Shown here one piece after another: positions 15,196 to 24,455 of a DNA stretch of 28,434 nucleotides (position 1 is the stretch's first letter; each line of letters starts with the position of its first letter). A model generated the notes under the pieces. The model had not been told where the DNA came from. It was given only the letters and a program-made list of their open reading frames with translations, and ran no database searches. The DNA comes from Pseudomonadota bacterium. Lineage in GTDB: Bacteria; Desulfobacterota; Desulfobulbia; Desulfobulbales; Desulfobulbaceae. The translations under genes and the position numbers were made by a program. The stretch is from positions 1-28,434 of the forward strand of contig WRKE01000313.1 in the NCBI GenBank assembly GCA_009778235.1, given 5' to 3'.

Positions 15196-16593
15196 TTAAT
15201 CGGTTTTGGTGGGCAGTTCCCGCAATAGTTTCCTGGCCATGACGGCCAGCATGGCCACCGCGGCGATGAGCACCAGCCATAGCACGATTTTTTGCCAGGA
15301 GACAGAGGCAAACATCGACAGCTTCGGTGCCTGCAGGGCCTGGTCGCCGCCGAGAGAGACCTCCGGGCCCGGTTTGATCCGGCGGATATGGGATTCGGTG
15401 CCGGTGTCCCGCAGGGTGGCCAGCATCAGGTTGTCCGGGCTGCTAGAAATGGCTTCGGTCGCGGCCTTGACGCTGCCGAAGGCCAGGAGGTACGGGGCCT
15501 GGCCGCGGCCGAGGAAAAGGATCTCCTGCCGCCGCCAGCCGAGTTCAAGTTCCGGCAATGAATTGTTGTTCTCCAGACCGGCATGGTCGGCAATGACCCG
15601 GATCCGCCAGTGGGCGGCTGAAACCGGGGGGCAGGCGGCCACCGGGTTGATCAGGGGCGTCCCTTCCAGATCAAGGCGGTAGAAGTCGGAACGGACGACC
15701 TGGCGCCAAGCCTCGTTGCTCGATCCCCGGGTCTCGATCGCGGCCCGGAGCAAGGAGTTGGCCTTGGGTAAGCGCAGTTGCACCGCGCTTACCCCCACCT
15801 TGGCTCCCAGGTGATAGGTGATCAAGCGCTGCCCCTTTTCTTCCGTGACCTGGGCGGCGGACAAACGCGTCCACTGCCATGGATCACCGGTAACGGGCTG
15901 GCCCGCCAGAGCGACCACCTCCGAAAGGAGCAATGGCGCCTGACAATCGACACAATCCAGACGAATATAAGGCAATGCCCTATGGGGAAGCGGGATGCGC
16001 CGGGCAACAACCTGGCTGCCCTGATAGCTGAGTTCAGCCAATACCGCCCGGTCGACCAGGGGCTGCCAGTGTACCAGGTCGCTGCTGTGCATCAGGGAAA
16101 GGGTCAGAAGGCCGGTGGCCGGACTGCGCCAAGAAAATTCAAGGGCCGAAGGGCCGGCCACCTTCCACCGGGAGGTGTCGAGCAGGTAGCAACTGGTGGG
16201 GGATGATTGGTTGGGGGCGCCGGCATCCACGGTGAGCACCTTGCCGTCCGCTTGCAGGGCCACCCGGAGCGAAAGATCGTCCGGTTGCCGTGATTCTTTG
16301 CCGGGCAGCGGGAAAAATGGGATAGGCTGGCGAATTTCCTCGCTCCTTTCGGCAACCTCGCGGACCAGATGGGGCACTGCTTCGCCGGCGGCGTTGAACA
16401 CCCGCACATCGGTCAGGTCCGAACGCTGCGCCTTCTCATAGACCACGGCAGGCACTTCGAACACATGGATGCCGGTGCCATCGGCCTCAGGCAGGGACAA
16501 ACCGGCGGCAAAGTCGTTGGGGACGAGCGATGCGGCTGGCAATGGGTACGCAAAAGCACAAAAACACAGGCAGGCGAATGCGATTCGGGTCAT
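15196..16593 (-). CDS. DUF3999 family periplasmic/membrane-anchored protein
   Basis: 465 residues. A cleavable-looking signal peptide (residues 1-21, ending PLPAAS) and a C-terminal membrane anchor (about 436-458, KIVLWLVLIAAVAMLAVMAR) frame a large beta-rich periplasmic part. Segments such as VFEVPAVVYEKAQRSDLTDV, VFNAAGEAVPH and LGRGQAPYLLAFGS match what I know of DUF3999 (PF13163). No enzymatic motif is apparent. The start overlaps the stop of the DUF2339 gene by 4 bases (ATGA), so the two are coupled; the pair is widespread and probably forms one envelope complex. Function is unknown. Confidence 0.85.
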   Translation of the reverse strand: MTRIAFACLCFCAFAYPLPAASLVPNDFAAGLSLPEADGTGIHVFEVPAVVYEKAQRSDLTDVRVFNAAGEAVPHLVREVAERSEEIRQPIPFFPLPGKESRQPDDLSLRVALQADGKVLTVDAGAPNQSSPTSCYLLDTSRWKVAGPSALEFSWRSPATGLLTLSLMHSSDLVHWQPLVDRAVLAELSYQGSQVVARRIPLPHRALPYIRLDCVDCQAPLLLSEVVALAGQPVTGDPWQWTRLSAAQVTEEKGQRLITYHLGAKVGVSAVQLRLPKANSLLRAAIETRGSSNEAWRQVVRSDFYRLDLEGTPLINPVAACPPVSAAHWRIRVIADHAGLENNNSLPELELGWRRQEILFLGRGQAPYLLAFGSVKAATEAISSSPDNLMLATLRDTGTESHIRRIKPGPEVSLGGDQALQAPKLSMFASVSWQKIVLWLVLIAAVAMLAVMARKLLRELPTKTD

Positions 16594-19430
16594 AGGCTTG
16601 CCTCCTCGGTCATGGGCTTTGTTTCTTCATTTTTTGGGGGCAAGGGGGCAAAAAAACCGATGACCAACATCAGCAGGCCCACCACCAAAAAGGAAACGAT
16701 CCGGCCGATGGCGCCGGTTCCGGCCAGATCAATAAAAAAAAGTTTGACCACGGTCAGGCCAAGCAGCCCGGCCCCGGCCAGCCAGACCTGCCGAAGGCTC
16801 TTCCGTGCACCCCAAACGGTCAGGGTCAAGGCCAGCACTGACCACAGGACGGCGATGCCGGCCTGCAGAATTGGCGAGGCAAATAAATTGCTCAACCGGT
16901 AGGGCACTTCGGCAAAGAAGTGGACGCTGCGGGCGACAACCGTGTTCAGGTACCAGAAGGCCAGGATGGTCACCAGCCAGTAAAACGGTGGCCGAGGCTG
17001 GTAACGATTCGACGGGGCACAAATGATCCTATAACCCGCCAGGAGCAGGACAGCCGCTTCGACCAGTTCCAGCGGATTGGCCAGGGGCAGGTAGGGCAGA
17101 GGCGCTGGATTGCCGTTGTAAAAAAAGGTGATCAAGGTCCACAGCAGTAAAAGCGCCAGGGGCACGTCAATGCCAGGGCCGTGATAGCTTGGGGCAAAGC
17201 GTGTCACTGGCCAGGCCAGGCGGTTTCCCCGCCACTGCAGCAGGATGAGCAGCACCACCGGCACCAAGCCCCAGCTTGCCATCTCCCATGCTTCGGCCAG
17301 GTCGGGCAGTTGACCGACCCGCTGGGCGATTTCGATGGTCACTATTGCCAGCAGCACCCACAGGGTGAGATTGTGCCAGCGAGGAAGAATTCTTGCGTCC
17401 AGTTGGTCCTCCAGGTGATAGAGCAGGCCATATTGGAGCACGATGGCCAGCGGCCAGGCCAGCCATCCCCAGCCGATCAACAGCGGTTCGCCATAACACC
17501 CGCCGCCCATGGTCATATACTGGGCGAGAACGATGATCATCAAAGGCAGCAGGAGCAGGAAGGCGGCGATCGAGAGCCGCCACCACTTGGTCCAATGGCC
17601 GATCACGGCAAATCCCACGGTGGAGACCGCGGCGAACAGGAGCAGGTAAATAAAAAAAAGGTCCCCATGGACATGGTGGTTCAGGTCCATGATCCCGCCT
17701 CCGTACCACCAGATCAACCCCCAGAACAGAAGACCAGGAGAGGCGAGGGATTCCCAGGTGGCCCGCTGCGGTTCCCGGTCCAGCCAGTCGGCCGAGAAGA
17801 GGGCGGCGATCGCGATCAGGGCGCAGCCGAGGAAAAACCGGTCAACCAACACCAGGGAGGTGAAGGCGTCACCATGCCATGAGGTGATAAAGGTGATCGC
17901 TGCCCCGAGCTGGAGCAACAGGCCGAAGATCCGGGCCGTGATGCGGTTCTGCCGGACCCCGACCCACATCATGGCTCCACCCTCAAGTGCCCAGGCCGCG
18001 CTGCTCCACTGGGCATCAAGCCCGAGAGGAATGGCGAGACTGGCAAAGACGATGCCCATGGCGAGGAAGGCCTCGGTCAGCAGGCGCATTCCTGGCACCA
18101 TTCGCCTCCACAGCAGCCGCGCCAGGCCGATATACCAGCCGCCCAGCGCCAAGGCGCTGAAGGCGAGGCCATATTTGAGATCAGAGACCAGATGGGCCTG
18201 GAAGCCGCTGGCCACCACCGGCAGGCCGAACACCAGGGGGCCGTCGATATAGCCGCGCAGGTGCAGGGGCTGGCGATGGGCAAACAGCACCGAGATCAGG
18301 CAGTACATGACGAAAAACAGGATGAGAAAGGGTTCGGTGGTGGCGAACTGGGCGGGACTATACAATTTGACGCCCCACGCGGCGGCGATGCCAAAGGTGA
18401 AGATGAAACCGGTGAGGTTCAGTTCCCGCCATGACTTGAACCAGGCGATGGCCAGGATGCCGCAGTTGAGGAGGGTATAGTAGGAAAAGAGCAGCACATG
18501 GCTGCCGCTTCCGGTCGACATCAAGATCGGCGCGAGAAAACCGCCCACTGAGCCGGCAACGGCCAATCCTCTGGCATTTTGCAGGATCGCCAGGGCGCAG
18601 GACAGCCCGACCAGGCCGATCATCACCGCCAGGGCCAGCGGCAGGGGAAGGAGATGGTCGAGTCTGTAGAGTTTGACCGCGGCAAAGACCACCAGGTAGA
18701 GGATGCCGATGCCCGCGCCCTCCAGGCCCACGCCATACAAGGTGTGCTTGTGCCGCAGCCTCCAGCCGAGCAGCAACAGGGCCAGGCCGCCGACAACCAC
18801 GCCTGCCAGCCGCAGTTCGATGGGGAACAGGTTGCGTTGGGCCGCATAGCTTAAGAGAAAGGCAACCCCGAAAAACAGCACCACGATGCCGGCCTTGAGG
18901 ATCGGGTTACCGCCGGTGAGCCAGCGGAACAACATGGAAAACAGATCAATAAACTGGTCGGCCGGGGGGGGCTGAGGTTTGGCCGTGAAGGTGTTCTTTG
19001 TCTTTGACCCGGCAGCCTCCTCGTTGGCCGGCTGAGACGCGGCGGTTGATGCCGATTTGGATGCCTCCGGCACCACAACCAGATCCTCCCACTCCTCCAA
19101 CTCCAGTTCATATACCTCATATACCGGTTTCGGGGGGGGCGATACGTCTTCCGCCCGGCGGTGGGGCTGAACAATCGATGGTGGTACGCCTTCCGTCTGG
19201 CGGGGTGGCAGAGAAATCGTTGGCGGCAAGTCGTCCACCCGGTCGGCTGGCTGAACGAGCGAAGACTCCAGTTCGCCGACCCGGCGGCGCAGGGCAGCCA
19301 TCTCAAGCAAGAGATAGGTCACTGCTGCTATCAATGAACCAAGCACATATCCACGGATCGGAAACCAATCCTGAATCAGGAATACAATGCCAGCCAGGAA
19401 CAGGGCCAGGAGAATCGTTTTAATGCGCAT
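16590..19430 (-). CDS. DUF2339 family polytopic membrane protein
   Basis: 946 residues. One N-terminal membrane segment (about 4-22) and a short coiled coil (LEMAALRRRVGELESSL) are followed by a Pro/Ala/Lys linker to about 155. Then comes a very long chain of hydrophobic helices (more than 20 by eye) to the C-terminus, which ends in a charged tail with KNEETKPMTEEASL. Blocks such as FLDLFSMLFRWLTGGNP-like entry, GVVVGGLALLLLGWRLRHK, VAGSVGGFLAPILMSTGSG and DLAGTGAIGRIVSFLVVGLL are typical of DUF2339 (PF10101). It is probably an inner-membrane protein; no known reaction. ATG 19430 has no clear RBS. It runs directly into the DUF3999 gene. Confidence 0.88.
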   Translation of the reverse strand: MRIKTILLALFLAGIVFLIQDWFPIRGYVLGSLIAAVTYLLLEMAALRRRVGELESSLVQPADRVDDLPPTISLPPRQTEGVPPSIVQPHRRAEDVSPPPKPVYEVYELELEEWEDLVVVPEASKSASTAASQPANEEAAGSKTKNTFTAKPQPPPADQFIDLFSMLFRWLTGGNPILKAGIVVLFFGVAFLLSYAAQRNLFPIELRLAGVVVGGLALLLLGWRLRHKHTLYGVGLEGAGIGILYLVVFAAVKLYRLDHLLPLPLALAVMIGLVGLSCALAILQNARGLAVAGSVGGFLAPILMSTGSGSHVLLFSYYTLLNCGILAIAWFKSWRELNLTGFIFTFGIAAAWGVKLYSPAQFATTEPFLILFFVMYCLISVLFAHRQPLHLRGYIDGPLVFGLPVVASGFQAHLVSDLKYGLAFSALALGGWYIGLARLLWRRMVPGMRLLTEAFLAMGIVFASLAIPLGLDAQWSSAAWALEGGAMMWVGVRQNRITARIFGLLLQLGAAITFITSWHGDAFTSLVLVDRFFLGCALIAIAALFSADWLDREPQRATWESLASPGLLFWGLIWWYGGGIMDLNHHVHGDLFFIYLLLFAAVSTVGFAVIGHWTKWWRLSIAAFLLLLPLMIIVLAQYMTMGGGCYGEPLLIGWGWLAWPLAIVLQYGLLYHLEDQLDARILPRWHNLTLWVLLAIVTIEIAQRVGQLPDLAEAWEMASWGLVPVVLLILLQWRGNRLAWPVTRFAPSYHGPGIDVPLALLLLWTLITFFYNGNPAPLPYLPLANPLELVEAAVLLLAGYRIICAPSNRYQPRPPFYWLVTILAFWYLNTVVARSVHFFAEVPYRLSNLFASPILQAGIAVLWSVLALTLTVWGARKSLRQVWLAGAGLLGLTVVKLFFIDLAGTGAIGRIVSFLVVGLLMLVIGFFAPLPPKNEETKPMTEEASL

Positions 19431-19598
19431 CGCTGAGAGAATAGGGGGTGATGGTTGTTGGCAAGCCCCGGTAGCGCTGGTCTGGAGGAGAGACCGGGGG
19501 CAGCCGGAAGAATAAAATGTTCAGCAAGGGCGTGGTTGGGGCGGGACACCTTGGCCGCAACAATCCGACCGCATCCGTACTGACGCATTCATTTTGCC
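19431..19598 (-). other. Short gap with GC-rich inverted repeat
   Basis: This 168-base gap separates the end of the HDOD-GGDEF gene from the start of the DUF2339 gene, both on the minus strand. CCCCGGT (19466-19472) can pair with ACCGGGG (19493-19499), with an alternative inner pair GGTCT/AGACC (19479-19483, 19491-19495). It may terminate the upstream gene, but there is no T tract. No promoter is clear. Confidence 0.4.
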
Positions 19599-21176
19599 TC
19601 AGGTCGTCTGCGGGGGTGGGGGCTGGTACAGGACCGCCTGGTTCCTGCCCAAATGTTTAGCCTTGTACAGCGCCTGGTCAGCCATGGCAATAAACTCGTT
19701 TTGGTTGAATTCGGTGCTCTTCGGCGCGGCACTGGCCACCCCGAGGCTGATCGTGACCCGGAAATGCCGATATCCGTCAGTAAAATCATTCTCAGCGATG
19801 GTCCGGCAGAGACGGTCCGCCACAATCATGGCTGTTTCGGGCGAGGTCTCTGGCAGGACAAAAACAAATTCCTCGCCGCCGTAACGGGCCATCAGATCGT
19901 ATTGCCGGATGGCTTGCTTGGCCACCACACATAATTCTTTGAGAATGAAATCGCCGGATTGATGCCCGTAGCGGTCGTTGAATTGCTTAAAATGATCGAT
20001 GTCAGCTAAAATGATCGACAAAGAACCGCGATTGCTGACGCTCCGATTGATTTCCGAGTTGAGAAAGGTTCGGAAATACCTGTGGTTGTAGATTTCGGTC
20101 AGCCCGTCGATATTGACCAGTCGTTCCAGCATCAGGTTTTTTTCGGTCAACCGACTCCGGATAGCTTCCAGTTCCAGCTTGGCCAGGATCAATTCCCTAT
20201 GCATCTCCTCATAGCTGCACTGGAGCATGCTGAGCCGGATGTTGGCCTCCTGGATGATCTCCGCCACCGGCCGTACCGCGTTGATGGGCACCTCGAGATA
20301 ATGGGCGGAGTGGGTGATCTCTCTATCGATGATGGCTAGAAAATTTTTGAGCACCTGATCATTCAGCCCGAACAGCCGGTCGGCTTCGCCGTGAAGTCGC
20401 TGGTAGTGAAGTTGCGGGTCGCGGGAGTAGAAGATCCGGGTGACCAGGTCGGACAAGAAAACGATGTTGACAAGCTTCTGTTCGTACAGGTCGCCGCCGG
20501 CATAGGCGGCTGGGTCGTGGTGATGGCGGATTGCCGCCGTGATGTTGGCCGGCAGGCCCCAGGTTTTAACCACCTCGGCTCCCAGAGTGGTATGGGAGAA
20601 GGAGAGCGCTTCCTTTTCCAACTCTGTTTCGTCGATATCCTGGCCGCCGGCCGCCAGCCGTTCGAGGACGGTGTTGTAGCGGGTCGGGGCGGTGATGGCG
20701 AAAATTATCTGGCCGATATTCTGCAGCAAGCCGATGGTGAACAGGGTATCGGGATCGACCCCGGGGACATGGGTGGCCAGCATCTTGGCCGCAGTGGCGC
20801 CCGTCAGGGAGCGTTCCCAGAACATCTCGAGCTTGAACAGGCTGTTTTCCGGCTGTTTGCCCAGGGAGAGGAAGGTGAAGTTCAACACCAGGCTCCGCAC
20901 CGCATTGATGCCGAGCAGCGACACGGCCTGATTGACCGTGGTGACCTGTTGCTGGAAGCTGTAGAAGGTGGAATTGGCGGCCTTGAGGATTTTGGCGGAA
21001 AACGCCATATCTTGGGCGATACAGCCAGCAATGTCGGCCAGAGAGGTGTCTTCCTGGCAGGTCAGCTCCAATAGCCGGACCGCCATGGTCGGCAGGGTCG
21101 GCAACTGGGCCGAGGTGAGAATCTGGCGGAGAACTTCGTCCTGGGGCTTCGGCATGGGTGGCTGTTCGGCGTCCAA
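19599..21176 (-). CDS. HDOD-GGDEF signalling protein (putative diguanylate cyclase)
   Basis: 525 residues from TTG 21176 (no RBS); ATG 21155 would drop seven residues. Residues about 15-225 form an HDOD domain (LPTLPTMAVRLLEL, DMAFSAKILKAANSTFY, VNQAVSLLGINAVRSLVLNF), a signalling domain related to HD hydrolases but without catalytic metal ligands. Residues about 305-350 are a coiled coil. Residues 355-520 form a GGDEF domain with NIDGLTEIYNHRYF, the active-site GGEEF (433-437) and a complete inhibitory I-site RQYD (424-427) at the canonical five-residue distance. Catalytic c-di-GMP synthesis with product feedback is therefore expected. It is cytoplasmic with no membrane segment. It follows the HDAC-family gene by 64 bases, perhaps in one transcript. 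Confidence 0.9.
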   Translation of the reverse strand: MDAEQPPMPKPQDEVLRQILTSAQLPTLPTMAVRLLELTCQEDTSLADIAGCIAQDMAFSAKILKAANSTFYSFQQQVTTVNQAVSLLGINAVRSLVLNFTFLSLGKQPENSLFKLEMFWERSLTGATAAKMLATHVPGVDPDTLFTIGLLQNIGQIIFAITAPTRYNTVLERLAAGGQDIDETELEKEALSFSHTTLGAEVVKTWGLPANITAAIRHHHDPAAYAGGDLYEQKLVNIVFLSDLVTRIFYSRDPQLHYQRLHGEADRLFGLNDQVLKNFLAIIDREITHSAHYLEVPINAVRPVAEIIQEANIRLSMLQCSYEEMHRELILAKLELEAIRSRLTEKNLMLERLVNIDGLTEIYNHRYFRTFLNSEINRSVSNRGSLSIILADIDHFKQFNDRYGHQSGDFILKELCVVAKQAIRQYDLMARYGGEEFVFVLPETSPETAMIVADRLCRTIAENDFTDGYRHFRVTISLGVASAAPKSTEFNQNEFIAMADQALYKAKHLGRNQAVLYQPPPPQTT

Positions 21177-21240
21177 TCGGGTTTATGGCACGGGAGCAAT
21201 AAAGGTGGATAAATGACCAACAGCCATGTTCAGCCTGGCC

Positions 21241-22551
21241 TCACTTTTTGGATAGATAGCGGAATTGCTTGTTTTTCTGGTCGAGTAACTGGGTGATGTG
21301 GAACTCTGTACCAGAACTGGCAAAGGCCTCGTACCCTTCGCGCTCGCAAGCCGGACAGCAGTCGATGGGCAGCTCGACCCCGAGGCAGGGCAGCAGATGG
21401 CTGGAGCCGGTTTTGATCAGCCGCAGACCGCGGCACTGGTCGCAGTCTTTCAATTCTTCCCGCTGCTTTTCCAGAATGCCGTCGGTATCGTAATAGATTT
21501 TGCGTTCGCGGATGAAATATTCGCCTTTTTTTTCGAAATCGCCCTTGGGGGGATGGAAATAGCCGTCAAGCACATAGGCACAGGTCTGCTTGATGGTTTC
21601 CATGATCTCGGCTGATTCGCGCAACGAGGCATGGTTGTAATCCGGCTCGCGGACTGCCGAGTAGTCGCAGCCGGCCATGGCCAGACAGATGCCCAGGTTG
21701 ACGTAGGGCAGGGCGCCCTTGATCGAATAGCCGCCTTCCAACACCGCGATATCCGGTTTGAGCAGTTCGTTGAGCTTAGCGTACCCTTGAGCCGAAAACT
21801 GCATGTTGGTGATCGGGTCGGAATAATGGTTGTCCTGGCCGGCGGAATTGATGACCAGGTCCGGCTTGAAGTCGGCCAGGATCGGCAGCACTACCTGTTC
21901 GATGGCATACAGATAGCCGTCGTCCGAGGTGCGCGGCGGCAGGGGCAGGTTGACGGTCTTGCCCAGGGCGCGGGGGCCGCCGTTTTCGTTGGGGAAGCCG
22001 GAGCCGGGATAGAGGGTGCGGCCGTCCTGGTGGAGGGAGATGAACAGCACGTCCGGATCGTGCCAATAAACATCCTGGGTGCCGTCGCCGTGATGACAGT
22101 CGGTATCGATGATGGCGATCCGCTTGCGGCCATAGTGCTCGCGGATCCACTCGACCATCACCGCCTCGATGTTGATGTTGCAGAAACCGCGGTTGCCGTG
22201 CACCACCTTCATGGCATGGTGGCCGGGCGGGCGGACCAGGGCAAAGGCGCGCCTGGTCTCCTGTTCCAGGACCAGCCGGGCGGCCTGAATGGCGCCGCCG
22301 GCTGAGATTCGGTGCGATTCGGTGCAGACCGCCTCCACCGACGGAAAGCAGAAATGGGCGCGCATGATGTCCTGGTCGGTGGCGAGCAAAGGCCGGTGCT
22401 CGCTGATGCCCTCGATATCAAACAGTCCTTCTTCCCTGAATTGGTCCTGGGTGTAGAGCAGCCGCTCCTCCCGTTCAGGGTGGGTGGGCGAGATGGCCCA
22501 GTCAAAGGCCGGGAAAAAGATGACGCCAAGGGAGGTGGTGGCTTTCAGCAT
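21241..22551 (-). CDS. Histone deacetylase family (HDAC-like) amidohydrolase with C-terminal zinc ribbon
   Basis: 436 residues from ATG 22551; the frame further upstream only reads across the previous gene. Residues about 5-345 form an arginase/HDAC-fold deacylase: RPPGHHA (catalytic His 111/112), IIDTDCHHGDGT (Zn ligands Asp 151 and His 153), SAGQDNHYSDP (third Zn ligand Asp 240) and LEGGYS (Tyr 275). Such bacterial enzymes remove acetyl groups from polyamines, acetoin-related or protein lysine substrates; the substrate here is unknown. The C-terminal part carries a zinc-ribbon-like Cys set (CDQC 370/373, CPAC 399/402), an unusual addition. The gene lies 43 bases after the hydantoinase-family gene, and a macro-domain gene is nearby. 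It is cytoplasmic. Confidence 0.88.
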   Translation of the reverse strand: MLKATTSLGVIFFPAFDWAISPTHPEREERLLYTQDQFREEGLFDIEGISEHRPLLATDQDIMRAHFCFPSVEAVCTESHRISAGGAIQAARLVLEQETRRAFALVRPPGHHAMKVVHGNRGFCNINIEAVMVEWIREHYGRKRIAIIDTDCHHGDGTQDVYWHDPDVLFISLHQDGRTLYPGSGFPNENGGPRALGKTVNLPLPPRTSDDGYLYAIEQVVLPILADFKPDLVINSAGQDNHYSDPITNMQFSAQGYAKLNELLKPDIAVLEGGYSIKGALPYVNLGICLAMAGCDYSAVREPDYNHASLRESAEIMETIKQTCAYVLDGYFHPPKGDFEKKGEYFIRERKIYYDTDGILEKQREELKDCDQCRGLRLIKTGSSHLLPCLGVELPIDCCPACEREGYEAFASSGTEFHITQLLDQKNKQFRYLSKK

Positions 22552-22594
22552 GGAGTGACCTGTGTACTTGATGATGGTGAAACCACGAGCGGGT

Positions 22595-24289
22595 TCAGAG
22601 CGCGCCGGCGATTCGGAGAGCCACATCACTGTTTTCCAGCCGGCTGACCAGTGCCGGCCGCACCTGGGCCTCGACCCGGATGTTTTTGCCGCTGGTGTAG
22701 CCGCCATCCACCATGTTGAAGGCGTCGGCCTGGGTGATTTGGATCTCGTCGTCCGGCAAGGCCACGCCAGCCTGGTCCAGATCGGCGGCAAGCAGTTTTT
22801 TGGCCTCAGCAATGGCCTCCTGGAGGCTGAATCCCCTGGCGATCGGCCGGAAAATGCCGAGCATCGGCACCGACAGGCGGCTGCGGGCGGTATCGGCGGT
22901 CAGGGTGAGGTGGCTGGTGGTCCGGGTCAGGGCCGCGCCAATGGCGTTGGCCACCTCGTAGAGCGGTGGCACCACCACCTCCAGGCCCAGTTGGGCGGCA
23001 AGCAGATCCTTGAAGACCGCTGCTGGCCCGCCGATGACGATCAGCCGGTCAGGGATGATCTCGCGGTCGGTCAGGATTTCGTGGATGGTGTAGACCGGTT
23101 TGGTGTTGACCTCCCGCACCAGCCCGGTGATCTTCGCGGCCAGGGTGTCAAGCGCCGCTTCGATCGCGGCCTTGGCCAGTTGCTCCGGGGTCAACTGATG
23201 CTCAGCGGCCAGGGCGGCCAGGCCTTGAAGGGAGCGGTCGACCTCGCCGAATGTGGCCATGCCCGCGACATTCAGCGCATCCATCAGGCTCGGAGCCGGA
23301 CCCCCGGCCGCCATACAGGGCCCGAGCCGCTGCGGGCCGGTGGTGACCCGGCCCTCGACGACCTGGATGGAGGAATCGCCGCCGATGCCGATTGACTCGA
23401 CCCGAATGGCCCGCACCAGGGTCGGACGCTTTTCAATGGCAATGCCTTCCCGCTCCAGCAAGGGCTGCCCGCCGGCAAAAACAGCAATATCCGAGGTGGT
23501 GCCGCCGATGTCGAGTGCCAGCAGATCCTGGTTCATCCGAGTGGTGGCGAGGATGCCCATGACCGAGGCCGCAGGACCGGAAAAAATCGATTGCACCGGC
23601 ATTTGCTGGGCACGAGCCAGCGGCATGGTGCCGCCGTCGGCCTTGAGGATGTTGACCTCGGCTTCGAGTTGAAATCCCTTGAGACTGGCGTTCAAGGCGG
23701 CGGCAAAGGTGCGGAAGGTGCGCCAGACCGCGGAATTGTAGTAGAGGGTGTGGATTCGACGGCCAAAGTTGAGCTGGCCGGAGAGCAGGTGGCCGCAGGA
23801 GACGAAATCCGCCTGGTTGCCCAGGGCTTCGACCATCTGATTTTCATGGGCCGGATTGCGCGGTGAGAACTTGGAAGCCACGCCGAAGCATTTCACCCCC
23901 TGGGCGCGGCAGTCGGCAAGGGCTTCCTCCAGATCCTGTTCATCCAGGGCCGAGGTTTCCGTGCCCAGGTGATCGAGACTGCCGTACACCAGGTGATAAT
24001 GGTCGCCGATTCGGTAATGGCTCGGGGCAATGCCGGGACCGGCCGACACCAGCATGCCCACCGGTTCGGTCGTGCCGGTGACGATGGCGTTGGTGGTCAG
24101 GGTGGTGCTCAGGTTGAGGGTTTGCACCCGGACCGGGTCCTGGCCGGTAAGGATCGCCTGCAAAACCTGGTTGATCGAGGCCAACAGGTTATGGGGATGG
24201 GTGGGAGCCTTGGCCGCGGCCACCAGGTGGTTGCCGTCGATGAGCACCCCGTCAGTATGGGTGCCGCCGATATCGATTCCTATGCGCAT
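22595..24289 (-). CDS. Hydantoinase/oxoprolinase family protein (HyuA-like)
   Basis: 564 residues. The family belongs to the actin/ASKHA ATPase superfamily and couples ATP hydrolysis to opening of cyclic amides (hydantoin, 5-oxoproline) or to related acetone-carboxylase chemistry. Seen: RIGIDIGGTHTDGVLI (first phosphate loop), TTLTTNAIVTGTTEPVGM, the mid-protein ALDIGGTTSDIAVFAGG (second loop), ESIGIGGDSSIQVV and a late IVIGGPAAVF. It is shorter than classical HyuA (about 690), matching the compact subgroup. No HyuB partner is in the window, so the substrate is uncertain. AAGGAG lies 6 bases before ATG 24289. Confidence 0.88.
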   Translation of the reverse strand: MRIGIDIGGTHTDGVLIDGNHLVAAAKAPTHPHNLLASINQVLQAILTGQDPVRVQTLNLSTTLTTNAIVTGTTEPVGMLVSAGPGIAPSHYRIGDHYHLVYGSLDHLGTETSALDEQDLEEALADCRAQGVKCFGVASKFSPRNPAHENQMVEALGNQADFVSCGHLLSGQLNFGRRIHTLYYNSAVWRTFRTFAAALNASLKGFQLEAEVNILKADGGTMPLARAQQMPVQSIFSGPAASVMGILATTRMNQDLLALDIGGTTSDIAVFAGGQPLLEREGIAIEKRPTLVRAIRVESIGIGGDSSIQVVEGRVTTGPQRLGPCMAAGGPAPSLMDALNVAGMATFGEVDRSLQGLAALAAEHQLTPEQLAKAAIEAALDTLAAKITGLVREVNTKPVYTIHEILTDREIIPDRLIVIGGPAAVFKDLLAAQLGLEVVVPPLYEVANAIGAALTRTTSHLTLTADTARSRLSVPMLGIFRPIARGFSLQEAIAEAKKLLAADLDQAGVALPDDEIQITQADAFNMVDGGYTSGKNIRVEAQVRPALVSRLENSDVALRIAGAL

Positions 24290-24344
24290 GGCAACTCCTT
24301 GCCTGGGTGGAAAAGAAAGCGATCCGGCCCAGCGAAAACCTCTG

Positions 24345-24396
24345 CCGGTCGACCGGTCAGTCGATTGATTTGCAACCGCGATGCATCTGTTGCATC
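24345..24396. promoter_or_regulatory. Palindromes upstream of the hydantoinase-family gene (possible operator)
   Basis: In the 166-base gap between the macro-domain and hydantoinase-family genes, CCGGTCGACCGG (24345-24356) is a perfect 12-bp palindrome. Further upstream GATGCA-TCTGT-TGCATC (24380-24396) is a 6-bp inverted repeat with a 5-base spacer. Either may be a protein-binding site. Their role is not shown by the sequence. Confidence 0.35.
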
Positions 24397-24455
24397 AGGG
24401 GCTTGTTGTTTTGCCGTAACGCGGCCAAATCCGATGCCGGTCAGCCGGGGCAAGC

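Noticed and set aside
20391..23395. Long antisense frames opposite HDOD-GGDEF, HDAC and hydantoinase genes (e.g. 20391-21074, 21631-22305, 22562-23395)
   Set aside because: They mirror strong genes in GC-rich DNA, have low-complexity Gly/Gln/Asp-rich translations and no family motifs.
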